NCBI GenBank assembly: GCA_910584195.1
Contig: CAJTYV010000013.1
Location: forward strand, 1-64,000
Source of the DNA: an uncultured Ruminococcus sp.
Lineage (GTDB): Bacteria > Bacillota > Clostridia > Oscillospirales > Ruminococcaceae
Length of the DNA stretch: 64,000 bases
Reading direction: 5' to 3'
Positions 41,760-51,671 of the stretch are shown here, piece after piece (the stretch's first letter is position 1; every line of letters begins with the position of its first letter). The translations under genes were made by a program, and so were the position numbers. The notes beneath the pieces are model-generated. The model was not told the origin of the DNA. It ran no database searches and saw nothing but the letters and a program-made list of their open reading frames with translations.

Positions 41760-43040
41760 CTATTCTCTGCTTGCTGCGTTAATCACAAATTTAATAATAG
41801 CCTTCATAATAGCCCATGAAACAGACATGATTATTATCACTAGCAAACCATATGCAACAGTAACACGTTCTAAAGTATCAACATGTCCAGTATATCTAAT
41901 CCTATCAATTTTCCATAAAGGACGAAAACTTACTTTTATAAGTAATAGCCAAGGTATAATACAAAAAACAAGTAAACATAATATTACAAGAACATTTTCA
42001 CAACTGAATCCACTACCATTGGAGAATGCTGCACCTAAAAAATCAAAAATTGCAGAGATATACAGTAATGACATAGCTGTAAGGCACAACAGAGATTTGG
42101 AATTATCTGTATTAAACTTTCGTTGTCCACTTTTACGTATATCATTTAAGGCATTATGAATCTTATCATTGTCACTAATTTTACCAGCCCATTCATGTAA
42201 TTGCAGAATAGAGTTATAACCCTTCTCAGAATCAATAATTTTGCAGTTTACACCTTCATATAAGCTATAATGATGGTCTGACAAGCCAATCAGAGCTGTA
42301 GCTACACCGTTTCTATATCCATTATCATTGGGATTTTCTGCAATATACTGATTAATTGCTTTTTCTGCACTATGCTTATACTCTAAACGTTTATCTTGAG
42401 TTAATTCGTCATCTTCTGACATATAAAGCATACGTACTGCTTTTTCAATATGACCAGCACTATTGTTATTATCTTTTCTCAACATAGCACCTATGTGCTG
42501 ACTTGCTCCATCATAGTCTCTATGAATGGTTCTTATTCTGGCCGCATATTGACGAAAACACAATTCATCCGGATAAATTCTAATTGCTTTTTCCTCTGCT
42601 ATATCTATAGCTTTTTGATGATCACCAGTCTTAAAACAGCAACGTATTATCAAAGCATAAGCATCTACATTGTAAATATTCGCATTAATCGCACGTTCAG
42701 CAAGAATAATTGCTTCGGCTGGTTTTCCTTTTGATTCCCATATGAGTGCCTGCTCATAATCGTTCTTAGCGGAAATCTGCTGCTTTCCAAGTTGTCCAGA
42801 TGCTGCCATCTGCTCAAGTTTTTTGTCATATTTTTTTCTTCTGCCCTCATTAGCTAAATTATAAATTGCAGAATTGATTATGTCTAATAATTTCTGTATA
42901 ACATCCATTTGATCTGTAGTAATGCATACTGCTCGCTGTTGCAAATAATCCGTTTCAATTGCACCGAGTTTGTTTCTGATTTCATTACAATCTGCTGTTC
43001 GTGGAATATCAAATTCCGTATAAAAATCTATGAAATCCAT
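41760..43040 (-). CDS. Degenerate J-domain / TPR membrane protein
   Basis: A 426-residue protein. Residues 1-75 follow the J-domain plan (DFYTEFDIPRTADCNEIRNK ... LDIINSAIYNLANEGRRKKY DKKL), but the loop that should hold the HPD motif reads VCITTDQMD, so HPD is absent. A TPR-like helical part follows (DYEQALIWESKGKPAEAIIL, VDAYALIIRCCFKTGDHQKA). The end has three membrane helices (LLCLTAMSLLYISAIFDF, VLVILCLLVFCIIPWLLLI, LLVIIIMSVSWAIMKAI). It could tether or position the Hsp70 proteins of the operon at the membrane without stimulating their ATPase in the classical way. Confidence 0.65.
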   Translation of the reverse strand: MDFIDFYTEFDIPRTADCNEIRNKLGAIETDYLQQRAVCITTDQMDVIQKLLDIINSAIYNLANEGRRKKYDKKLEQMAASGQLGKQQISAKNDYEQALIWESKGKPAEAIILAERAINANIYNVDAYALIIRCCFKTGDHQKAIDIAEEKAIRIYPDELCFRQYAARIRTIHRDYDGASQHIGAMLRKDNNNSAGHIEKAVRMLYMSEDDELTQDKRLEYKHSAEKAINQYIAENPNDNGYRNGVATALIGLSDHHYSLYEGVNCKIIDSEKGYNSILQLHEWAGKISDNDKIHNALNDIRKSGQRKFNTDNSKSLLCLTAMSLLYISAIFDFLGAAFSNGSGFSCENVLVILCLLVFCIIPWLLLIKVSFRPLWKIDRIRYTGHVDTLERVTVAYGLLVIIIMSVSWAIMKAIIKFVINAASRE

Positions 43041-43051
43041 AATACCTCCTA

Positions 43052-44095
43052 CTATTTAGAGAAAATTCTAGAAAGTAAGCCTTTTTTGGGCTTTTCACAA
43101 TTTAAAACTCTTATCGTCAGCTCTTTCTTCACATGATATATATCATCTTCTAATACGATAGTAGCTACACCTTCACTAATAGCTCTAAGATTATGTCCAT
43201 CATTTGATGTCCCAACAATGCTATCATCCAGTGAACGAACTGATATATTCCCATAGTTTGCATTATTAGGGATACACATCCAATTGAGTTCATAATTCTC
43301 TCCTGTGTTAAGAACAACTTCACTGCCATATAAATTTTTAATTTCAATATCTTGTAAAGCCGGTTTGATTACAATAGAAACATCAAAATCTGCTGAACCC
43401 GTCTCGCATGTTATTGTACATCTACCTTGACGTTTAGCTGTAATCACATCACTCTTGCGATGAACAGATGCAATAGCCGAGTTACTTGAACTCCAACTTA
43501 TATCATTTAAGTTTTCAGCATTTGGCGGTCCATAGCTAAATGGAATTGTAAAAGATTCTCCAGCATTAACTATCAGATCCTCTCCATGTCTAATGGCTAC
43601 ATCGTCAGGGTAGATTTCACGAATACGCGGTACAATACGAACTTTAACATCTTTTGATAAGAGCAATTGATTTGTCCCTGCTTCAAAGACCTGAATATTA
43701 GTTACGCCTTCACTAACTCCAATGATTGTTTCTCCACTCACTTTTATGATTGACGGGTTACGTGAAGAGATATCGACTCCTGATATTCGCCCAGCCGGAT
43801 ATATAACGTCAAGATGGGTGTCTACACCTTGTTCTATTACATTTGGAATTATAATTTTAGGGGGTTCTTTAATTCTAAATGCAGAACCTTTCTTTTGCTG
43901 ATCAGAAACCTTGCTGAATAAACTACAAAACAAATCACCAATAATGAAGGCTCGTATATGACAAGTAAGTGATGTAATTATAGCGCCAACAGTACAGTGC
44001 CAAGCGATATTGCTGCCAATAAATTCAATGTTGTTTTGATTGTCAGCAATAAGATAACAAACTTCAGAATAATACCCTTTTCTAACCGAGTCCAA
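43052..44095 (-). CDS. BIG2-type Ig-like repeat protein
   Basis: Up to 347 residues with about three bacterial Ig-like (BIG2) domains, best seen in LNDISWSSSNSAIASVHRKS, VITAKRQGRCTITCETGSAD and later ISEGVATIVLEDD. Such beta-sandwich domains are usually extracytoplasmic binding modules. The start is uncertain: the first possible codon is a TTG at 44095, 118 bases inside the upstream gene and with a poor ribosome site. The first ~65 residues include a hydrophobic stretch (AIITSLTCHIRAFIIGDLFC). The gene may be the continuation of the upstream gene by frameshift. Confidence 0.6.
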   Translation of the reverse strand: MDSVRKGYYSEVCYLIADNQNNIEFIGSNIAWHCTVGAIITSLTCHIRAFIIGDLFCSLFSKVSDQQKKGSAFRIKEPPKIIIPNVIEQGVDTHLDVIYPAGRISGVDISSRNPSIIKVSGETIIGVSEGVTNIQVFEAGTNQLLLSKDVKVRIVPRIREIYPDDVAIRHGEDLIVNAGESFTIPFSYGPPNAENLNDISWSSSNSAIASVHRKSDVITAKRQGRCTITCETGSADFDVSIVIKPALQDIEIKNLYGSEVVLNTGENYELNWMCIPNNANYGNISVRSLDDSIVGTSNDGHNLRAISEGVATIVLEDDIYHVKKELTIRVLNCEKPKKGLLSRIFSK

Positions 44096-44619
44096 AATGG
44101 AACTTCCAATTTCTTGTTTTTTTCTGAAATTATGTATAAATAGTCACTTGAATCCGGATTGTTTGAAATATCTGTTGGCTTACAAACATCAACACAAATA
44201 TCCCAGGCGATATTATGAAAATCCTGACCAATTAAAGCTCTTTTTATAGTACTAAAGTCTATTTCTTCACATAAGGAAGGAAGAATACATATTCTAACAT
44301 TCACAATCTCTTTTGAAATGCCGGAAATCGTATTCAGACGATCAACAATTAAAGTATTATCAGATAAAGATTCCGTGCTAATATTTTTACAATATTTTGT
44401 CATTTTCACAAGATGTTTTACAATCTCGATCTCTGAATTTCCTCCAATAAATCGTAAACTATAGGGTTCATTCGTTTCACCATCTAGTATTGTGAATAGT
44501 TCCTTATACCAAACATTAAACGGTTTATTAGCATATTTAGAAAGCCTGGGGCGCGATTGACCATTAACCAAAACCTGTAAGCTACCTTGATAGGGATTGT
44601 GTTCTACAAGAACTTGCAT
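43978..44619 (-). CDS. Uncharacterised protein with C-terminal membrane helix
   Basis: A 213-residue protein of no family known to me: MQVLVEHNPYQGSLQVLVNG, FNVWYKELFTILDGETNEPY, RICILPSLCEEIDFSTIKRA. It ends with a long hydrophobic segment (FVILLLTIKTTLNLLAAISL GTVLLAL) directly before TAA. The BIG2 frame overlaps this end by 118 bases, which suggests that both were or are one membrane protein with a cytoplasmic N-terminal domain and Ig-like domains after the membrane hairpin. Confidence 0.55.
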   Translation of the reverse strand: MQVLVEHNPYQGSLQVLVNGQSRPRLSKYANKPFNVWYKELFTILDGETNEPYSLRFIGGNSEIEIVKHLVKMTKYCKNISTESLSDNTLIVDRLNTISGISKEIVNVRICILPSLCEEIDFSTIKRALIGQDFHNIAWDICVDVCKPTDISNNPDSSDYLYIISEKNKKLEVPFWTRLEKGIILKFVILLLTIKTTLNLLAAISLGTVLLAL

Positions 44620-44648
44620 GTTTATGCTCCTTTGATATAGATTAAGAC

Positions 44649-44951
44649 CTATCTATCGATTTCGTCATCATCTTTATTTCGTTCATCAAACTTGTCCCTT
44701 TCCTTAGGATCATGTCCACCATTAGCCTCATCATATTTACTGGAAATCGTTTCAGCAGCAAATGCATGCTTTTCTTCCTTGGTTGCCTCCGGATGTTCTT
44801 TTTGATAGGCAATGCATTCCTCTTTTACCTTTTTTTGATCTTCGGGACTGAGTTTATTGAACTGCTCCACCGACGTTTTTTCCTTATCGTCAGTTTCATT
44901 GGTCTCCTTTGTTTCGTTTTCATTGACCTCTTTGTTATTGATCTCATTCAT
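44649..44951 (-). CDS. Small highly charged protein
   Basis: A 100-residue protein with alternating Glu/Lys/Asn (EVNENETKETNETDDKEK) and a helical middle (FNKLSPEDQKKVKEECIAYQ, ATKEEKHAFAAETISSKYDE), ending in a Lys/Asp-rich disordered tail. GGAGTGTTTAAG precedes the ATG at 44951. The middle segment resembles the N-terminal part of the protein at 40977, so both may carry the same short recruiting domain. It lies directly after the HerA-like ATPase gene. Confidence 0.5.
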   Translation of the reverse strand: MNEINNKEVNENETKETNETDDKEKTSVEQFNKLSPEDQKKVKEECIAYQKEHPEATKEEKHAFAAETISSKYDEANGGHDPKERDKFDERNKDDDEIDR

Positions 44952-44952
44952 C

Positions 44953-47900
44953 TTAAACACTCCTATTATTAAAAAATTCGATTGTTAATAACTCAACATA
45001 TTTCTTTTCGATTGAACTTTTTGCGGTATTGTATGCACAACTCAAAAAAATCAGCATTAGCCAATTGTTAAACAAATCATCTTTGCTTACTGCAAGGAAT
45101 TGATTCATAGCCCCTGCAAATAGTTTTTCGAACTGTTCAAAGAGTTCACTGCATTCCACCTGTTTCTTGCAGTACAGTTGAAAGTTCGACTTTACGACTT
45201 TTGCATTAAAAATCATACTCATCAAATTTTTACAGTTAAGCGTAGAATAAAAAGCGCTCATGACAGGCTTGACCGTATCAAATACTAAAGCCGGTTCGCT
45301 AAACGAAGCAAATAATAAAAAACTACTATTCTTTTGGATAAGTACAAAATTATAATATTTTTTTATGATGCTTGTAAATCGTGACTTTTGCTCGTCAGAA
45401 AGAGAACTTTTTTGAATTACTGCAAAATAACCGCTTTCAATAAATTTTCCAGTTTTACTTTGTTTCAAAAGGACACTAAGAAGATCCCTTCTTACAACCT
45501 TAATCTGTGCCTTGTTTTCGATTTCCAGATCTCTTTCATACGATGTTGGTGTACTTCCGTCTATTTTCATAAGCACCGGTGGGGTAATCCAGTCTTTATG
45601 ATAACATATCGCAATACCTGTTGAGAGATTTGCAAGTTCAAGCTGTTGACGTTCATTTAATGAAAGCGCACTGCAAAGTGCTTCAGAGGCATCCTTTCCA
45701 GGAGTGTTAAACACTATTTTAGTGGCAGTATTTTCAATGGCAGAGTCATCAAGTGCTGAGGGGGTCTGATCAATTATCAAGAATCCCTCTCCATAAGTAC
45801 GCATTTCTTTTATCGAGTTGCTAATAGCTTTTACCGAAGCTCCTGCAGGATTAGTTCCGTCATCATTTTGTACAGTTGATGTACGCTTTAAAAGATTATG
45901 TGCTTCTTCAAGAACAGTAATATGTGACAAACGCTCATCATGTGTTTTTTGTCCACGGAGAGCTTTAAGTTTTCTCTGACTTTGCCTGTACTCATTTAAG
46001 TGCATTATTAAGACACCCATTATAAGTGCATTCGTATCTTCAGAGCCAATCTCACTTAAATCAACAATAACATCTTCATCAAACATTTTTTTGTCTTCAA
46101 CGCCTATTTCATCTTCAAAAATCATTCCGATTAAACCTTGCGTCATAGAATTTACTCGTGTAAGCAATGAGCCTTTGTAATTTCCTTTATTTTCAGCTGA
46201 ATAGTCTGATGCATCGATTAAATCCGGAAGCACACTCATTACATCCGAAAATGTAGGGTACACTTTATCTGAAAATCCCTCAATACGCACACTGTTGTCA
46301 ATATCCCATCCACACTGTTCGTATGCAATTCTTATCGCATCTTCAAGTAAGTTCGGCATTGCAGCTGTTAGACTCCACGAAGCTTTACATATATCCATTA
46401 CCTTTTTCATGTGTGATGCCACATGAATTGATTTTGGAAAACAGAACGGATTGATTTTCAGCATATTATAGACATTAGGGTTAGTATTATATACCATCAA
46501 TCCTGGCTTTGAACCGAATTTTTGCTTATATTCACCCTTAGCGGGTTCGATTATCATTATTTTGCAGCCCTTATCCCAGAATTTGTTCAATAAATGATAA
46601 GTTCCCCAGGATTTGCCTGAACCAGAGGAGCCACAAATTAAACAGTGCGAGGAAAATAATTGCAAGTTCAAATCGACACGATGTCCCACTGATAACTCTT
46701 TTGTAATATTATCTTGATCCTCAGGAGCAACCCCATCGAGTTTCCCCATATGGTAAATGCGTCCTATTGAAATAATATCATTTTCATCATTTGGACGACG
46801 TTCAAAAATAATTGATCGTGCAAATTCTGCTCGTTCAAGAACAGCCAGTCCACTAACTGATTTTCTCGGAAGATTGAAAATAATAGGCATTTCCTTGACT
46901 GTAAGAAGTACAGTGGGCATAGCATATTGTGTTTCAAACTTACCATTTTGTGTTGCTACAGGCAATAGTGCTAGCGGATGTTGCATATATGAAATATTAG
47001 CAAGAATATAAGGGGTAATATCTCCTTTGTCTTTGGCATTCCATATGTTGGTATGTGCTTCTTCAACATTACTGTCCTCACCTGTAAAGAGACCTTTACA
47101 CACACTCATTGCAGACACAGTAGTAACATAATCTTCAGACCAGAAATAGCACGCTACATCATATCCTCCATAAGCAAATCCCTTATCAAGTCTTTCAAGT
47201 TGGCAATCTATTTTTTCAGACAATTGCATGACAAGTTTGTTTTCAATCTCTATCGTAATATTATTTGAAGTGCCATTAGTATCTGTTTCCCCATCTCCAA
47301 CTGTTAAACCTTCACTAGAAGTTGTAGTGGATGTAACGGCATGAGAATAATTACTCCCTTCAGTATATGTATCTGAAGTACCACTGCTAGAGCCAAAGCT
47401 CATTCCCGAACCGCCACTTTCAGAATGACTATTAAAATTAAAACTTGAATTATGTCCTTTGTTCACTGAATGAGAAGTTGAAGTTGAAGTACCTGTGGTA
47501 TACGTTGATCCTTTACTAATCGCCTCCGATAAGTTTTTAGATGTGTTTTTGCTTACAGCAAAGGACTCGTTATGCCCGTATGATACGCTTGTTTTACGAT
47601 ATGGAGAAAGAGTTGTACTAAGCGATTGAAAACCCTTTTTACGTTCATCCAAAATTTCTTTTGCAACAGGTGTTGCCAGGAATAACGCAGTGTACTCATT
47701 TCCACTCATAGCATAAATAAATTTTTCTATGCCTTGAACGAAATTTTTCTTATCTTCGTCGCGGGACGATGGTATTAATGAAACCGATGCAACAGAACGT
47801 CTTAATGCATCACGAGGGCTTTTGAAACTTTTATTAAAATCTTTTAATGCACTAAGTTCCAAAATTTCTCTTGCTTTAGCATTGTCCAATACTTCATAAA

Positions 47901-48312
47901 AAATGCCTGGAAAATTTGCATCCAACGTACTCAACAAAATTGCTTTGCTTGATTCCACATCAGCATCATGTCGAATTACAAAATAAAAATCGGTTGTTGA
48001 GCACGATCCCTTTAATAATAGGCCAACCGTTGCACTAACATTACAAAGTGCACTGTATACGCTTATTAACTTATCCATAATCTCTTCTTCAGGATCGTAA
48101 ACAATTCTTTCTATCCTAATAATTCGAATTTTCAAGTTATTAAGATCCATAACTTCTTCGGAAGGAGCTACAATAGAACAGCTGTCATATATGTCAAGAT
48201 AGCTTTGAGTTATGAAAGAGTGGGCAATCTGAAGACCTTCGCTTTCCATTTGTACAGCATCTGCAAACATTTTTTCATTATCAGCCATTTTAGTAAGTGC
48301 TGTAACTGCCAT
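44953..48312 (-). CDS. HerA/FtsK-like ATPase (DUF87 type) with Ser/Thr-rich insert
   Basis: A 1119-residue ATPase. Walker A is CGSSGSGKSWGTYHLL (about 560-575), followed by IMIIEPAKGEYKQKF. A DVIVDLSEIGSEDTNALIMG strand, ITVLEEAHNLLKR (Walker B with Glu, about 796-808) and GEGFLIIDQTPSALDDSAIE (sensor region) follow, as in HerA/DUF87 hexameric pumps. The N-terminal ~240 residues are of unknown fold. Residues about 240-355 are a Ser/Thr/Gly-rich low-complexity stretch that looks disordered. HerA-type ATPases move DNA or act with nucleases and other effectors in defence systems. It is the largest protein of the operon. Confidence 0.8.
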   Translation of the reverse strand: MAVTALTKMADNEKMFADAVQMESEGLQIAHSFITQSYLDIYDSCSIVAPSEEVMDLNNLKIRIIRIERIVYDPEEEIMDKLISVYSALCNVSATVGLLLKGSCSTTDFYFVIRHDADVESSKAILLSTLDANFPGIFYEVLDNAKAREILELSALKDFNKSFKSPRDALRRSVASVSLIPSSRDEDKKNFVQGIEKFIYAMSGNEYTALFLATPVAKEILDERKKGFQSLSTTLSPYRKTSVSYGHNESFAVSKNTSKNLSEAISKGSTYTTGTSTSTSHSVNKGHNSSFNFNSHSESGGSGMSFGSSSGTSDTYTEGSNYSHAVTSTTTSSEGLTVGDGETDTNGTSNNITIEIENKLVMQLSEKIDCQLERLDKGFAYGGYDVACYFWSEDYVTTVSAMSVCKGLFTGEDSNVEEAHTNIWNAKDKGDITPYILANISYMQHPLALLPVATQNGKFETQYAMPTVLLTVKEMPIIFNLPRKSVSGLAVLERAEFARSIIFERRPNDENDIISIGRIYHMGKLDGVAPEDQDNITKELSVGHRVDLNLQLFSSHCLICGSSGSGKSWGTYHLLNKFWDKGCKIMIIEPAKGEYKQKFGSKPGLMVYNTNPNVYNMLKINPFCFPKSIHVASHMKKVMDICKASWSLTAAMPNLLEDAIRIAYEQCGWDIDNSVRIEGFSDKVYPTFSDVMSVLPDLIDASDYSAENKGNYKGSLLTRVNSMTQGLIGMIFEDEIGVEDKKMFDEDVIVDLSEIGSEDTNALIMGVLIMHLNEYRQSQRKLKALRGQKTHDERLSHITVLEEAHNLLKRTSTVQNDDGTNPAGASVKAISNSIKEMRTYGEGFLIIDQTPSALDDSAIENTATKIVFNTPGKDASEALCSALSLNERQQLELANLSTGIAICYHKDWITPPVLMKIDGSTPTSYERDLEIENKAQIKVVRRDLLSVLLKQSKTGKFIESGYFAVIQKSSLSDEQKSRFTSIIKKYYNFVLIQKNSSFLLFASFSEPALVFDTVKPVMSAFYSTLNCKNLMSMIFNAKVVKSNFQLYCKKQVECSELFEQFEKLFAGAMNQFLAVSKDDLFNNWLMLIFLSCAYNTAKSSIEKKYVELLTIEFFNNRSV

Positions 48313-48317
48313 TTATC

Positions 48318-49376
48318 TCACTTCCATTCAATAATCAGGATACGGTGATCTCTATAAAATTTATATGTGTACTCCATAGATACTGATAAAATTTCTGTCA
48401 CCATTCGTTCAAAAAGATTAAGATAGAGTTCAGGATTGATGACACCAAAGCTCATATTAAATTTGACTATGATTATTTTATTCTTATTTATAATAGCCGT
48501 TTTTAATATTTTTTGATAAGCCGGTATTGATTCAACTAATACTGCATCTTCTAATTCAAAAGGGAGCAAAGCATAAGTATTATGGAACATACCAATCTGG
48601 TCTTTTTTTAAAGACACAGAAGTACTAATAATCTGACTATCAAGAATAGTATTTTTATGACTACATATAGGATACGCAGCACGATTCCATTGATGCGTAA
48701 TAGCAATTTCATCATCAGATTGCAACCAATGAGAATAATCTGGACTACCGTTTAGTAGATATTTAAATGTAGGATCAGAGTGAAACCATTTACCATTACA
48801 TTGAACGATAACCCAACTGTGTCCGCCATTATTCATAGTACCATCCACCCCCATGCAAGGAATGCCTAATTTTTGACATAACAAAATCATTCCCTTAGCA
48901 TTTCCATCACAAACACTCAATTGATTAACAAGAGAGCCATATGCTGTATGAGAAAGCGGATGCTGATGCGATACTACTTCTGCATTATCATATTCGGTTG
49001 TGCTTTGAATATGTTTATAAATGAAACATAAAATTTCGGAGTCACATTTACAACCTTTTAATTCTGGATTCAATAATATCTGATTTACCTTTTCATTTAA
49101 CTCATTCTTCATGACAGCAAGCCTTGAGACACTAATCGGAAGTTTCCCAATATAAAGCATCTGCTCAAACAATGTTTTTTCAAAAGATAATTCAGATTTA
49201 AAATTTATTGCTGTTGGAACATCAAGAAGGCATCTGCTCAAAACACCTAACGCTTCATTAAGATTCTGTGAACCTGAAATTTTAATCGAATTTCTATTTG
49301 ACAGAAACGCCGAACAAATCGAAGTATATAGATCACGGGTTCCGGTTGGCAAGTACTGTATTGTATAACTACTCAC
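48318..49376 (-). CDS. Transglutaminase-like cysteine enzyme
   Basis: A 352-residue protein with the transglutaminase fold core in its middle: LSVCDGNAKGMILLCQKLGI (Cys), NNGGHSWVIVQCNGKW (His) and FHSDPTFKYLLNG (Asp). VDGTMNNGG between Cys and His fits the family. Such enzymes act as peptidases or cross-linkers. The start is taken as GTG at 49376, which overlaps the stop of the upstream gene (GTGAGTAG); an upstream-extended frame (to 49448) lies inside that gene. Possibly it processes a partner when the GTPase/HerA module is triggered. Confidence 0.7.
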   Translation of the reverse strand: MSSYTIQYLPTGTRDLYTSICSAFLSNRNSIKISGSQNLNEALGVLSRCLLDVPTAINFKSELSFEKTLFEQMLYIGKLPISVSRLAVMKNELNEKVNQILLNPELKGCKCDSEILCFIYKHIQSTTEYDNAEVVSHQHPLSHTAYGSLVNQLSVCDGNAKGMILLCQKLGIPCMGVDGTMNNGGHSWVIVQCNGKWFHSDPTFKYLLNGSPDYSHWLQSDDEIAITHQWNRAAYPICSHKNTILDSQIISTSVSLKKDQIGMFHNTYALLPFELEDAVLVESIPAYQKILKTAIINKNKIIIVKFNMSFGVINPELYLNLFERMVTEILSVSMEYTYKFYRDHRILIIEWK

Positions 49377-51645
49377 TTTTCTTTTTATTCTTTCCAAATA
49401 TTTTTTTAAATAAGGTGGAACCACTACTTTCGGAATCAATATAATCAAGTCCGAAATCTAATAAAGCTGAACGAACATTTTTAACATTATTTTGGGGAAT
49501 ATTAAATGTTTGAGCCATATCTATCGCTTTTTTCCATTCCTTTTTTGTTAATGACAGTTGACTTATTGCTTTGCCGATTACACTAACTACAACCTGCTGT
49601 TCTCCATAGATATCTAAAATGCCAAATATAAGCATAGAAGTATCAGCCAATTCCTGAGCAGACGAAAATTCATATCTGTCAAAAACATTATTGATAATTC
49701 CCAACATATGCTGATTATAATTGAACAACGGATTCAGCAACATCTTACATATTATATTTTTCTGAATAGTAGGTGATGCTTTTCCAATTTCAACTAAGAA
49801 TCTAACATACCAATTTTGAGAAAACGAACATCTGCAAGTAATCATATAAATAAGCAATTCATAAGCATCATCCAATAGTGATTCATTGCTAAAAGCCCTT
49901 GATTCTATGCATGCATAAATATCTTCTCTGTTAGTTAGCGAATCAATTTGTGCAATTGCACCTTTTTTATATGCATCCTCCCAGATCATATAATATCTTG
50001 AAATTCTCTCAGCTATAATCCTATCATCACCTGTTAAGTCAATAAACTTTTGAACGGTAATCAATTCATATAACGGTTTTTTTACACCATAAGCCTTTTC
50101 GAATGTATCATATATTTGATTTTCTGCAAGCATAGCATTTTCAGTTAACCTTAACTTATCAAAAATTTTCTTTGCAATCACAAGATCAGCATTTTCGAAT
50201 AAATCGTAGATTTTCAATAATTCTAAAAGTTTACTATTTGAAACACCAGATTGCATCGTGAGATAATTTATCCACTTGTCAGGGCTTTGATAGATAATTG
50301 ACCTCAGTAGCTTTTCAGTAGTGTAATTAACAATACGAAATGCAGGTTCAATTCTTTTTAACGCATTAAAATTTTCTGATGTACTCTTTAAATCATTTGC
50401 AGCAAAATTGAAGAAATCATCAAGGAGCCGCTTTTTGTCAACGATTTTTTCCTCATATGCTATTGAAATAATGTCTATAGCTTTTTGTTTAGATACAATA
50501 TCTATGGATTCGTCAAATAAACATGGGTATATTACATTAAAAATCTTGGTCTTAGTGTCACGTGTATATAAACGATACAATTCTGTATCATCATTTGCTG
50601 CTTTATGAAGTTTTGAGTATTCTCTGCCAAAATCTCTATATATTGTCTCATTCTCAATATGCTCAAAAAATTTTATTAAAGTACTGTCAGCCCCATTGCA
50701 AAAAGCTCTAATGACCTCTTCAAAACTATCGGTCAAGGGATGTGGATATATACCACATTCTAAGTCGAATAAAATTACATCGTCATTTTTCTCGAACTTT
50801 TGAACATCGTAATTAGTTGCTTTACATTCAGGGGCATTATTAACAGTTGGCGAATAAACACCGCATATGCTAAATTCTGTAGGAAACTCTACATTATTCG
50901 GGTCAGTTCCTAATGATTCATACGTTGAAAATGATATCTTCTTTGCAATAAAAGACGGGAATAATAGTGTACATGCAGCTATCCACAAAATGATATTTTC
51001 TTTTTGATCACATATTATTATTGGTCTATGCTTACCTGAACGCTCATTTAAAACTGAATAGAATAATGCTATCAAAATATCTTCTCTATATGAGTCCGCT
51101 GCCAAAAAATTTAAAACAGCTTCTTTTGTAACGCTTTTTCCGACAGAAAGTTTAATAGCAGGTAACAACGGAGCTTGCTCAGTGCAGCTTTTAAAGTATT
51201 CTCTTGTTAAATTCACAAATTCATCTATATCATAATAAAAGCAAGGATAATCTTCCACCTCAACAGGAGAACCAATAATTGTATAAATCAATTTGTTTAA
51301 AGGACGATTTTCATTAACAATCTCTCTGCCAAGATTACGTCCATAGTTAAGAACTGCAACATCTACTCCGTTACTATTGACAATCTGATAGGAAAATTTT
51401 GTTGGATGATATTTATATATCGCATCCGTTTCATGCTTTATGTCAATATCATTATCTGTAATTTGTGGAATTAACCACACATTTCGATTTTGCGGGATTT
51501 GATAAGAGGAATTCCCAGCTAATTTTTTAAGATTTCCATCAGTTTCAAAATAATGCTTAATTCCATCAGAATAACTAAAGAATCCCCATCCTCTGCCTGA
51601 TTCAAATTGACGTTTATAGCAATATGTATAAATTGATTGCTCCAT
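49369..51645 (-). CDS. GTPase-associated protein 1 (GAP1)-like
   Basis: A 758-residue protein starting MEQSIYTYCYKRQFESGRGW GFFSYSDGI, with YQIVNSNGVDVAVLNYGRNL and GSPVEVEDYPCFYYDIDEFV in the first ~140 residues. A middle part has FYSVLNERSGKHRPIIICDQ, KKISFSTYESLGTD, and a long helical remainder follows. From memory this is the layout of GAP1 (N2 and M domains) of predicted GTP-dependent conflict systems, partners of GTPases such as the one encoded next door. It has no catalytic motif that I can see and is likely a scaffold or sensor. The end is Lys-rich. Confidence 0.65.
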   Translation of the reverse strand: MEQSIYTYCYKRQFESGRGWGFFSYSDGIKHYFETDGNLKKLAGNSSYQIPQNRNVWLIPQITDNDIDIKHETDAIYKYHPTKFSYQIVNSNGVDVAVLNYGRNLGREIVNENRPLNKLIYTIIGSPVEVEDYPCFYYDIDEFVNLTREYFKSCTEQAPLLPAIKLSVGKSVTKEAVLNFLAADSYREDILIALFYSVLNERSGKHRPIIICDQKENIILWIAACTLLFPSFIAKKISFSTYESLGTDPNNVEFPTEFSICGVYSPTVNNAPECKATNYDVQKFEKNDDVILFDLECGIYPHPLTDSFEEVIRAFCNGADSTLIKFFEHIENETIYRDFGREYSKLHKAANDDTELYRLYTRDTKTKIFNVIYPCLFDESIDIVSKQKAIDIISIAYEEKIVDKKRLLDDFFNFAANDLKSTSENFNALKRIEPAFRIVNYTTEKLLRSIIYQSPDKWINYLTMQSGVSNSKLLELLKIYDLFENADLVIAKKIFDKLRLTENAMLAENQIYDTFEKAYGVKKPLYELITVQKFIDLTGDDRIIAERISRYYMIWEDAYKKGAIAQIDSLTNREDIYACIESRAFSNESLLDDAYELLIYMITCRCSFSQNWYVRFLVEIGKASPTIQKNIICKMLLNPLFNYNQHMLGIINNVFDRYEFSSAQELADTSMLIFGILDIYGEQQVVVSVIGKAISQLSLTKKEWKKAIDMAQTFNIPQNNVKNVRSALLDFGLDYIDSESSGSTLFKKIFGKNKKKSE

Positions 51646-51671
51646 AACTTCTCCTTAATTTTGAAGTAGTT

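Noticed and set aside
41760..43040. A classical J-domain co-chaperone
   Set aside because: The essential HPD motif is absent in the loop; only the helical outline is kept, so it is called degenerate.
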